Shown here: one piece after another, positions 26,204 through 35,111 of the stretch
Numbering within the stretch: the first letter of the stretch is position 1
Layout: each line of letters starts with the position of its first letter
Assembly (NCBI GenBank): GCA_028826165.1
Contig: JAPDFW010000108.1
Span: forward strand, 62,001 to 126,000
Direction of reading: 5' to 3'
Source: Anaeramoeba ignava
Lineage: Eukaryota; Metamonada; Anaeramoebidae
Length of the DNA: 64,000 nucleotides
Notes under the pieces: model-generated
What the model saw: the letters and a program-made list of their open reading frames with translations, nothing else
Databases searched by the model: none
What the model was told of the DNA's origin: nothing
Position numbers and translations under genes: made by a program

Positions 26204-29200
26204 TTAATCATCTTTTTTTAAAGGAAAATCGAATAAATTTTGTCGATATAAAAATGAATTTTTAGAATGCATTTGATAAAATTCACTAGCATTTTCAAGT
26301 TCTTCGAATTCAGATTGAGTAATATCTTCTGGAAGTTTATCAAGATAAAAATAATGAATCAAAGCCTTAATTGCACCAAAAGTTTTCTGAGAATAATCAC
26401 GAACTTGATTAGAATCATCCTTTACATTAACAAACATATTGAAAAACAATTCACTTCTAATTGCAAGAATAAGTTTATGAACTTTAATTGGTTGATCTTC
26501 AACTATAATTGCAAAATCCTTTTCTTCTTCCTTTTTAGACCAAGCTTCCAAATCACGAACCAATCCAAATCTTCTTGATTTCGATAAAATAAGTTCGTTT
26601 GACATCCCAATTTCATTAAGTAAAACGGATGTTTCTTCTGGATTTCCTTCAAAAATTCCTGAATAAATCCATTTCATCATATTTTCTACTTCTTGTTTTT
26701 CTTTTTTCTCACAAAATGGGATTAGTTTCTCAACCAAATCCTTTCCTAATCTCATTTCTATTATCTGTTTATGACAATTAATAGTTCCATTATCGCTTGT
26801 AATTATAAAATCAGTTAATTCACTTTTTTGATAAAATTCCAAAAATTCTTGACAAATATTCTCATAATTATCCAAAAAATCCTTTAAATATTGATCATAA
26901 CATTGTACCGATATTTTTCTTTTATTGTATAACGCATAAACTGGTGCTCCATTGTCAATCAATATTGTTAAATACTTCAATTTCTCTTTATTATCCAAAG
27001 GTGATCGAAGACAAAATACTAAAATTGGGATAACCTTAAAATATAATAAATAAAAATCATTTTGATTTTTTTCCTTTTTGTTTTTTTTTACTTTATCATT
27101 CCAAAAATTTGTTTTTGTCGCAAGCAATTTAATCACAGATTCTGGACTTTTTTGATTTATTGCTGTATGAATTACTGTTTGATTCTTTTTTTTTTTTTCA
27201 AATTATTTTCCAAAAAAAAAATTATTTAATCTTCACTTTAAAAAAAAATATTTTTTTTTACAGACTTTTGAAAAAAATATGAATTAAAAAACAAACACAA
27301 TCAATTTTGAGATTAAATCATTTCTTTTTTACTGCCTAAATTAAAAAATTAATTAATTAATTAATTTCTTAATTATAATTAATTTAAAAATTACATCCTT
27401 TTCCAATTATAAATTTTATAAATTTTGTTTTTTTTTGGAATTATTTTTTTTAATACAGTAATATTTGGATCAAGTCCTTTTGAAAATAAATATTGAATAA
27501 AATCTAAATCATAATCATTTTTTCTAATCATTTGATTTAGAATTGTTCCATCCCAATTATTCATTAAAAACTTCAAAACAAAAACAAAAACAAAACCAAA
27601 AACAAATTTAATTTTCCAATTTCTTCTTTTTCTTCTTCTAATAATTATTTACAACCTAAATCAAAAAAGCAAAAGAAATGATTAATTTATAAAAAAAAAT
27701 TAACAAAAAATTAATCATTTACATTTGTTGAATGATTCACATTATCTCCAAGTTCAATAAATTTACGGAGAATTTCTTTTGGCAATTTTTCTTGATATGC
27801 TAAAAATAATGGTGTAAATGCCTAAATAAATCAATTAATAAACCAATTAAACTAAACTAAGATAAATTAAATTAAATATTTTACATACTATTTATTTTTG
27901 TAATTAAAAAAAAAGAAAAAAACTTTCTAAAAAAAATTATTCCTATTTTTAAAATTCTCACTTCCTATTTCAAATATTTTTTTTGGTTTATCAAAAAAAT
28001 ATTTCCATTTTCTTTGAATTTACTTGCTAAATATAAGAATTTATTTAATATTTTACAAAAAAAAAGAAAGTATTCTTTTTCTATTTTCAAACATGCTAAA
28101 TATTATTTTAACAAAAAAAAAGAACAAGAACAAAAAGAAGTTTTAATTTGATTTAATATAATTTAATATAATAAATTATCTACAATTAGTTAAATTATTA
28201 CATACTATTTTTTTTTATTAAAATTTAGATTTTTCATTTTAAATTTAGATTTTTTTACTTTCTAAAATTTAAAAATTAAAATTTAAAATTTAAAAATTAT
28301 TTCATTAAAATAATAAAATAATTACATGCTAAAATGAAAAATAAAATGAATAATTTATTTTCGAAAATAATTTAATGATTAATTTTTTTACGTTCTAAAT
28401 CCAAAAAAAAAAGGAATGAATGAATAAATAAATAAATTTATTTTCCAAACTAAAATAATTGTTTTGGTTTTCACTTTCTAAAAATAAAACAATAAGAAAA
28501 TCGAAAAAAAGGAAAGTATTCTTTGATAAAAGTTACATGCTAAAAAAAAAAGTGATTAATTTTTATAATTTTGATTTTGATATTAATTTTGATTACAATT
28601 AAAAAATTCAAATCAACTCCAGAAGAAAGTAAATAATCAATTAATTCAAGATTATGATTTTTAATTGCAAAAATCAAAGGTCTATATCCCTTTTTGTTTT
28701 ATAAATATAAATATATAAAATCTAAATAAAAATAAAAATAAAAAGTTTTTACTTCCTTTTTTAAATTTGAATTTTTAATTAAAAGAAACGAAAATGATAA
28801 TAAATTTTTACATACTAATTTCCAAAATTTTCAATTTTAATTCCAAATTTATAATAATTTTTCAAATTAAATTTACAATCTAACAAAAGAAAAAAAACAA
28901 ACTTTAAGAATTAAGTCATTTCAAAATAAAAATAAATACCATCTAAAGAAAATTTAGCAAAAAAAATTTAATTATTTCTTAAAAGAATTATAGATTAATT
29001 TACTCTCTTTTTATTTATTAAATTAATTATTATTATTATTATTTAATCTTAAAAAATGTTTTAAAATTAAAAATGGAAATATTTTTACTGACTAAAGAAA
29101 AAGAAAATAATCAGAAAAAAAAAATTTCGAAAATGGAAAAATTTGTTTTGTTTTGTTTTGTTTTTTTACAGAAGAAAAATTTATATCAGCTCCTTTTGAA

Positions 29201-29487
29201 ACTAATAATTGAACAATTTTTAAATCAATATCTTTTTTTTGACAAGCAAAAGAAAGAGGAGAAATATCAAACTATTTAAATAAAGAGAAGAAGTTTAATT
29301 TGCTTTTTTTTTTAATTTGCTTTTTTTTTTTTACATTCTAAATTATAAATTCAATTAATTTCAATTATAAATATTAATTCAATTATAAAAAAATACTTAC
29401 ATTTGGTGTGTTTATATTTTTTTCATTGAGAACTTTTTCAACTTCTTTTAAAGAATTTGAATCAATTACTTTAAATAAATCAGTCAT
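26204..29487 (-). CDS. Ankyrin-repeat, double-BTB protein split by 21 one-codon exons
   Basis: Ordinary exons: 29401-29487, 29170-29271, 28597-28689, 27723-27821, 27457-27570, 27092-27184 and 26204-27034. Each of the middle five encodes about one ankyrin repeat (for example FDISPLSFACQKK...GADIN and GYRPLIFAIKNHN...GVDLN). The last exon finishes the ankyrin block and adds two BTB/POZ-like units: SELTDFIITSDNGTINCHKQI, and KDFAIIVEDQPIKVHKLILAIRS. Between ordinary exons the coding strand shows AG-NNN-GT at intron-length intervals, read here as 3-nt exons (listed separately). With all of them the protein is about 493 residues. Every exon is a multiple of three and every intron is phase 0. BTB proteins are commonly Cullin-3 adaptors, and ankyrins would bind the client. 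The exon model needs transcript support. Confidence 0.72.
27262..29337 (-). other. Array of 21 putative 3-nt microexons
   Basis: Coding-strand order: AAT 29335-29337; TCA 29089-29091; AGA 29004-29006; ATG 28940-28942; ATT 28877-28879; TAT 28812-28814; GAA 28753-28755; CAT 28537-28539; AAA 28475-28477; AAC 28392-28394; CAT 28326-28328; AAA 28259-28261; TAT 28202-28204; CAT 28093-28095; CAA 28024-28026; GAA 27962-27964; TAT 27885-27887; GTT 27653-27655; GAT 27395-27397; GCA 27333-27335; TCT 27262-27264. Each is flanked by AG and GT. The introns so defined are 54-82 nt, except one of 106. Each codon keeps phase 0 and none is a stop. The alternative reading is recursive or stepping-stone splicing with only some codons retained. 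Confidence 0.65.
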
Positions 29488-29664
29488 AATTTAAAAAATT
29501 ATTATAAATTTAATTCTTTTTGCTATTAATTTTGTTTTGAATTTAATTGTGAAAAAGAAGAAAAAATGAAAAAAAAATTCTTGCTTTTTTTTTTTAAACA
29601 TAATCTTTATTAAAAATTAAAAATAGATTCATTTTTTTTTTACTTTTCTTCTTTTGCATTCTTT

Positions 29665-30390
29665 TTAAAATCCAATAAACCTCATTTTATATTTTTTAAG
29701 TGGAATATAAAACAAGAAAGAATTCAATATAATTAATAAAAAAATCAGAAATTCAACAACAGATGCACTTGAAGAATGTTCACTTTGAAGAGCAGCCAAA
29801 ATTACAAAAATAATCGTAAGAATGAAAATTGTTGCAAAAATTACAAAATGAAACACAGCAAGTTTCATTGACGATTTTGGATCTTGGATGTCTAGTTTCT
29901 TTGAAAATCTTGCAACAATTGCATAAATAACATCGGTTATTAAAGAATGAAAGCAATAAAATATATAAAATAAAACTGCAAATGTTGTGTGAGCTTTATA
30001 TGAATGTCCGATTGGGAACGCTCCAGCTAATCCAAGGAAAATTGAGCTTAGAACTCCAAAAATAAATGAGAATTTGATTGTGCGAATAAATTTATTTCCT
30101 TGAACTAAACTCATTGTTAGCTGTATTTGATGTTTCTGTTGATAATATATGCAAGCACAAAATATAAAAAAAAAGAATGAACTGAATAAAACTCCGATTG
30201 TAAAAATATTGCGTTCGGGTATTCGATTTCCTAACTCGCTAATAAATGGAAAAGTTCTTTTTGTTTCATTTGTGCTAACTGTAATTATAAAACTTAGCAT
30301 CACAGTAACAAGGAAACCCACTGAAAAAATTATTGGGAAACCTGCCAAATTAATATTAAGTTGTCCTTTTGGAATTGAAAGGTTGTTCAT
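29665..30390 (-). CDS. Frag1/DRAM/Sfk1 family multi-pass membrane protein
   Basis: A single-exon 241-residue protein from ATG 30390. About six hydrophobic segments are visible, starting with FPIIFSVGFLVTVMLSFII. The family signature is FPFISELGNRIPERNIF, matching the PFIS-(D/E)-x-G...PE motif of Frag1/DRAM proteins in the first extracytoplasmic loop. GLAGAFPIGHSYKAHTTFAVLFY in the middle also fits. Members act in PI4-kinase recruitment (Sfk1/TMEM150), GPI-anchor maturation (Frag1/PGAP2) or lysosomal autophagy (DRAM). The sequence does not say which applies here. It shares a 96-bp promoter spacer with PAM16. Confidence 0.78.
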   Translation of the reverse strand: MNNLSIPKGQLNINLAGFPIIFSVGFLVTVMLSFIITVSTNETKRTFPFISELGNRIPERNIFTIGVLFSSFFFFIFCACIYYQQKHQIQLTMSLVQGNKFIRTIKFSFIFGVLSSIFLGLAGAFPIGHSYKAHTTFAVLFYIFYCFHSLITDVIYAIVARFSKKLDIQDPKSSMKLAVFHFVIFATIFILTIIFVILAALQSEHSSSASVVEFLIFLLIILNSFLFYIPLKKYKMRFIGF

Positions 30391-30486
30391 TTTTTATAGA
30401 AAAAAATGAAAATTAAAAAATTAAAAAAAAATTTTTTTTTCATTTTTCATTTTTTTCTTTCATTTTTTTTCATTTTCTTTTTATAA
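30391..30486. promoter_or_regulatory. Bidirectional promoter spacer, Frag1-like / PAM16
   Basis: Only 96 bp separate the two start codons. AAAAAAATGAAAA faces the Frag1-like gene. TTTTTTCATTTTTCATTTTT followed by two more TTCATTTT copies faces PAM16. A TATAA lies directly before the PAM16 ATG. Confidence 0.5.
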
Positions 30487-30879
30487 ATGACGGCTTTAAC
30501 AGATTTAGTTAAAATTGGTGCACGTACAACTTCTAATTTTTTTGAAGTTCTTTTAAAATCTTATAAAGAAGCTGCTTGTGCAAATGCTCCATCTGGTGGA
30601 GTTCTTCAAAGATTTCTTGGAGCAACACTTGGATTAAAAGCACAAAATCCTCTTTCAGTTCAAGAAGCTTTTTCTATTTTGGGTTTATCTCAAAAAGAAA
30701 CATCAGAAGAAAAAATACTTCAAAGAGCTAAAGAACTTTTTAAAATTAATAATCCACGAAATGGTGGATCTCCTTATCTTCAATCTAAAATTTTAACTGC
30801 TCAACAAGTTTTAATGAAAAATAAACATGAAAATGAAAATGAAAATGAAAAAGAAAAAGAAAAAGAAAAAGAAAAATGA
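30487..30879 (+). CDS. PAM16: PAM16/TIM16, J-like subunit of the TIM23 import motor
   Basis: A single-exon 130-residue protein. The C-terminal J-like domain matches PAM16/Magmas: PLSVQEAFSILGLSQKE, then RAKELFKINNPRNGGSPYLQSKI. No HPD motif is present, as expected, because PAM16 is the inactive partner that binds PAM18 and restrains Hsp70 stimulation at the inner membrane. The N-terminus (LTDLVKIGARTTSNFFEVLLKSYKEA) is an amphipathic or hydrophobic anchor as in homologs. The gene adds a lineage-specific Glu/Asn/Lys tail after residue ~112. Its presence implies a mitochondrion or mitochondrion-related organelle with a matrix import motor. Confidence 0.88.
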   Translation: MTALTDLVKIGARTTSNFFEVLLKSYKEAACANAPSGGVLQRFLGATLGLKAQNPLSVQEAFSILGLSQKETSEEKILQRAKELFKINNPRNGGSPYLQSKILTAQQVLMKNKHENENENEKEKEKEKEK

Positions 30880-31149
30880 AGTAATTACTTAATTACTTAA
30901 AAGTTTTTTTTTTTGATAAGGAATGAAATACAAAAACACAAAAATATAATAAATTTTTATTTTCAAATTTAATTTCCTTTCCTTTTTGTTTGATGTTGTT
31001 TTTAAACAAAAAAATATGAATTTGTATACTTAATTTCTTAATTTTTTGTTTAAAATTCTCATCAAGAAAAAAGAAAAAATGAAAAATGAAAATTTGAAAT
31101 TGAATTTGAATTTGAATTTGTTTTTGTTTTTTTGGAAAATTTGACATTT

Positions 31150-32660
31150 CTATCTTTTTTTATATTCACAAGGTTTTAATTTAATAGAATTTTTTAATTG
31201 ATCTTGATCTTTTTTAGAGATTAAAGGTTTTTTGTTTTGTGGAATTTGAAAATCTATTAAAACAAACATTTTATTTGTTTCATCCTAAAAAACAAAAAAC
31301 AAAAAATAAAAGTTTTGAATGTCAATTTGTTTTTGTTTTTGTTTTTGTTTTTGTTTTTGTTTTAAATTTACAAGAGAAGAAAATTTAAATCCAATTTTTT
31401 CAATTGCTTTTATAAATTTTTTGATATCTTTAATTCTTGATTTTACTTCTGCAATTTTAAGTATTCCACTTTTTTTATTTTTAATTGAAAAAAAAATGGA
31501 ATTAACACGTGTTTTTTCACCTTTTTTTTTTTTATTTATATTTACTTTGAAGAAAGAACTCGATAAGCTTCAAATAAATAATCAAAAAAGTTTATTCCCA
31601 TTAAAGATAAAGAAAAAACCGCAACATTAATTGAATTATCTTTAAGAGGAACCTAATAAATAAATAAATAAATTAAAATTAAAATTCAAAATAAATAAAT
31701 GAATGAATTTTTACGTGAGAAATATTGCAAGCAGTAACATATTTATTTGTTGGTATTAAATCAAAAGAATAAACTTTATGTTTAAGTGATTGAGCAATTT
31801 TTGCATCTCCACAACCAAAATCTCCAATAATCCAATTTTTGGGATATTTTTGAAGAGATTGAATTATTTTATCTAATGGATTTTCTTTCCATTTTTTTAC
31901 TTGAGATTTAAATCCTTCATGATACTTATAAACAAAATTTTTGATATTGAAGGAAAAATAAAATGAGAAAGAAAGTTTGTTTATTTACTAATTTTTAATT
32001 TGATTAGAATACAATATGAAACAAATTCTCATCTTTTTGAAACATTTTTTGTGCTTCATCGCCAGTTGTTTTATAAAATTTTTCATTTATCCATCTAAAT
32101 CGAGATCCTTTTAATTTTTCTTGAAATTTATTGAAAATATTGATTTGATTTTGATTTTGATATTGATTTTGATTTTGATTTTTATTTAGATTTTGATTTT
32201 GATTTTTATTTTGATTTTGATTTTGATTTAGATTTTGATTTTGATTTTTATTTTTATTTTGATTTTGATTTTGATTTTGATTTTTATATTGATTTTTATT
32301 TTGATTTTTATATTGATTTTGATTTTTATATTGATTTTGATTTTGATTTTGATTTTGATTTTGATTTTGATTTTGATTTTTATTTTGATTTTGATTTTGA
32401 TTTTGATTTTGATTTTGATTTTGATTTTGATTTTGATTTTGATATTGATTTTGATTTTGATTTTGATTTTGATTTTGATTTTGATTTTGATTTAGATTTT
32501 GATTTTGATTTTGATTTTGATTTTGATTTTGATTTTGATTTTGATTTTGATTTTTTGTTTTTCTTCCAATTTTAAAGAAAACAACTTCTAAATCGCCATA
32601 ATTTCCATTTTCTTTTTTTCTTTTAAGTTTTTTTCTTGAAAATTTATGATTAATATCCAT
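31150..32660 (-). CDS. RRP8: RRP8 25S/28S rRNA m1A methyltransferase
   Basis: Five exons: 32013-32660, 31715-31924, 31546-31652, 31372-31468 and 31150-31284 (TAG stop), giving 398 residues. RRP8-specific blocks appear in order: KGSRFRWINEKFYKTTGDEA, LFHIYHEGFKSQVKKW, the SAM-binding loop GDFGCGDAKIAQSL, YSFDLI, VPLKDNSINVAVFSLSLMG, NGILKIAEVKSRIKDI and the terminal NKMFVLIDFQ. Yeast Rrp8 methylates A645 of 25S rRNA in the nucleolus. About 115 residues of Asn-Gln repeat, typical of this genome, separate a basic N-terminus from the enzyme domain in exon 1. It shares a 91-bp spacer with FAF2. Confidence 0.92.
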
Positions 32661-32751
32661 TTATAAATTAAATGAAAAAAAAATGAAAAAAAATTTTTTT
32701 TTAAATTTTTCATTTTTCATTTTTCTTCTTTAGTTAATAGCTTCATTTAAA
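32661..32751. promoter_or_regulatory. Bidirectional promoter spacer, RRP8 / FAF2
   Basis: 91 bp with AAAAAAAAATGAAAAAAAA facing RRP8 and TTTTTCATTTTTCATTTTTC facing FAF2, meeting at an A-tract/T-tract junction near 32690. Confidence 0.5.
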
Positions 32752-34997
32752 ATGGATTCAAAACAAAAATTAATTGATTCTCTTAAAGAATTAACAGGAC
32801 TTGGAGATAATTTTTGTCAAAATCTTCTTGAAAAACATAATTGGAATATTCAAGTTTGAATTTTTTAAAAGATTTTTCATTTTAAATAATTTCTTCGTTA
32901 TTTATTTTTTATATTCATTTTATGTTTAAAGGAAGCCACAAATGATTTTTTTCGAAATTCTATAATTGATGATTCAAATGAAGATCAAAATCAAAATCAA
33001 GATGAAGATCAAAATCAAAATCAAAATCAAAATAATCAAAATAATAATGATAATAATGATAATAATGATAAAAATAAAAATCAATCTATGGAAATTGAAA
33101 AAGAGAATTCACAAAATGTGTTCAAAAAATTATTTAGCAATATTATGGATAAAATACAATTTTATGCAACAGAATCTTCAAGTAGTTTTAAACTTCTTTT
33201 AAATTTTTCATTAATTTATTAAAAAATTATCTTTTTTTTTTGAAAAAAAAATGATAAGATTTTCCACAATATTTAAATCAAAAATATGGAAAAGATCATC
33301 CAAATTTCTTTGAAGGTTAATTTTTTAATTTTTAATTTAAATGGAAAAAAAAAGAAAAAAGGAATTTAGATTTTTTACATTTTGAAAAATTTAATTTTTG
33401 GAAATCAAAATAGGAAATTATCAAGAAGCAGTTAATTATGCAAAAATATCACAGAAACTTCTTTTTGTATATCTTCATTCTGATCCTCATTTTCGAACAC
33501 CAGATTTTTGCAAGTGAATTTTAAAACAAAAAGAAATCAAAAAAATTTTTTTATTGAAATCCAAAAATTATCTTTTAAAATTTGTTTCATTTTATTTTTC
33601 ATGGTTAATATTAATAATAATTACAGAAATATTCTTTATGATAATCAAATTGTGGATATATTAAACAATGATTTTGTTTGTTGGGGTGCTTTTGTTCAAC
33701 AAGAACAAGGGTTTAGAATATCAAGAATGTTAGAAGCAACAACATATCCTTTTATTGGTATTATTTGTTTTATTCCTGAAGCTCAAACATTATGGAAAAG
33801 TTTAGAAGGTGATTTTACAAAAGAAGATTTATTAAAAACTTTACAAAGTAATTTAGAGAAATTTAGTGTAGAAATTGCAGTTCGTCGTTATGAAGAGTAA
33901 ATATTTAATTTGAATAATTTAAATAATTTAAATAATTTAAATAATTTGAATATTTTGGATATTTTAAATATTTTGGATATTTTGATATTTTGAATAATTT
34001 AAATATTTTGAATATTTTGAATAATTTAAATATTTTAAATATTTTGAATAATTTAAATATTTTGAATATTTTGGATAATTTAAATATTTTGAATAATTTG
34101 AATATTTTGAATATTTTGAATAATTTAAATATTTTAAATAATTTAAATAATTTGGATAATTTAAATATTTTAAATAATTTAAATATTTTGAATAATTTGA
34201 ATATTTTGGATAATTTGAATATTTTGAATATTTTAAATAATTTTGAATAATTTAAATATTTTGAATAATTTAAATATTTTAAATAATTTAAATAATTTGA
34301 ATATTTTAAATAATTTAAATATTTTAAATAATTTAAATATTTTGAATAATTTAAATAATTTAAATATTTTGAGTAATTTAAATAATTTAAATATTTTGAA
34401 TATTTTAAATAATTTAAATATTTTGAATAAATTAAATATTTTAAATATTTTAAATATTTTGGATATTTTGAATAATTTGAATAATTTGAATAATCTGAAT
34501 AATTTTCATTTCTCCTTATTAGAGAACAAGCACAAGAAAGTAAAATTATTCGCGAAAATCAAGACAAAGAATATTATCAATCACTTATTCTAGATCAAGA
34601 AAGAGAAAGAGAAGAATTGAGAGAATTAGAACAAAAAAAGCAGAAAATAGAAGAAGAAAAACAAAAAAAAATAGCAGAAGAACAAAAAGAAAAAGACAAA
34701 AAAGAAATGTTAGAAACATTCAAAAAAAGACTTCCAAAAGAACCAACAGAAAATAACCAAAACACACTCACAATCGCAATAAAACTTCCTGATTCTTCAA
34801 GAATTCAACGTAAATTCTTAAAAACTGATACTTTACGAGATCTTTATGATTGGGTTCAAATTAAATCTCCAGATCTTATTGGAAATGATTTCGAACTTGC
34901 TAAAAATTTCCCTACAACCCATTTTCAGAATAATGAAACTAGTTTAAGTTCAGCTGGAATTCTTAATTTTGATATGCTTTACTTAATCAAAAATTAA
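32752..34997 (+). CDS. FAF2: FAF2/UBXD8-type UBA-UAS-UBX protein
   Basis: Six exons: 32752-32853, 32932-33181, 33259-33315, 33414-33513, 33627-33896 and 34523-34997, giving 417 residues. The UBA domain is exon 1 (LKELTGLGDNFCQNLLEKHNWNIQ). A Gln/Asn/Asp tract follows. The UAS thioredoxin-like domain runs from YGKDHPNFFEGNYQEAV through LLFVYLHSDPH to RISRMLEATTYPFIGI. Then come a long charged coiled coil and a UBX domain (IAIKLPDSSRIQRKFLKTDTL). FAF2 recruits p97/Cdc48 to ER and lipid droplets. Two differences stand out: the usual hydrophobic hairpin between UBA and UAS is not seen, and the p97-contacting FPR turn reads FPT. A soluble adaptor with altered p97 binding is possible. Intron 5 is a repeat array. 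Confidence 0.87.
33897..34522. repeat. FAF2 intron 5 array (AATATTTTGAATAATTTAAAT)
   Basis: A 626-bp intron of AATATTTTGAAT and AATTTAAATAATTTGAAT units. The plus strand is almost C-free until the acceptor. Its open frames (Asn-Leu/Asn-Ile strings) are shadows. Confidence 0.88.
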
Positions 34998-35111
34998 ATC
35001 AATAAAAAACAAAAATAAAAAGAAAACAAAAAGAAAATTTTTCATTTTTTTTCATTTTTTTTCATTCGAATTTTCTTTTTTTTCTATTTTGTAATTTGAA
35101 TATTTTTAATC

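Noticed and set aside
27924-27926. A further AAA triplet flanked by AG and GT in the ankyrin-BTB gene
   Set aside because: It would split a normal 74-nt intron into pieces of about 35 nt, shorter than any other intron here, and its donor is GTTTTTT. Left out of the microexon list.
31319-31630. 103-residue plus-strand ORF beginning with Cys-Phe repeats
   Set aside because: It lies antisense to RRP8 exons 3-4 and a CAAAAA-repeat intron, and has no recognisable sequence.
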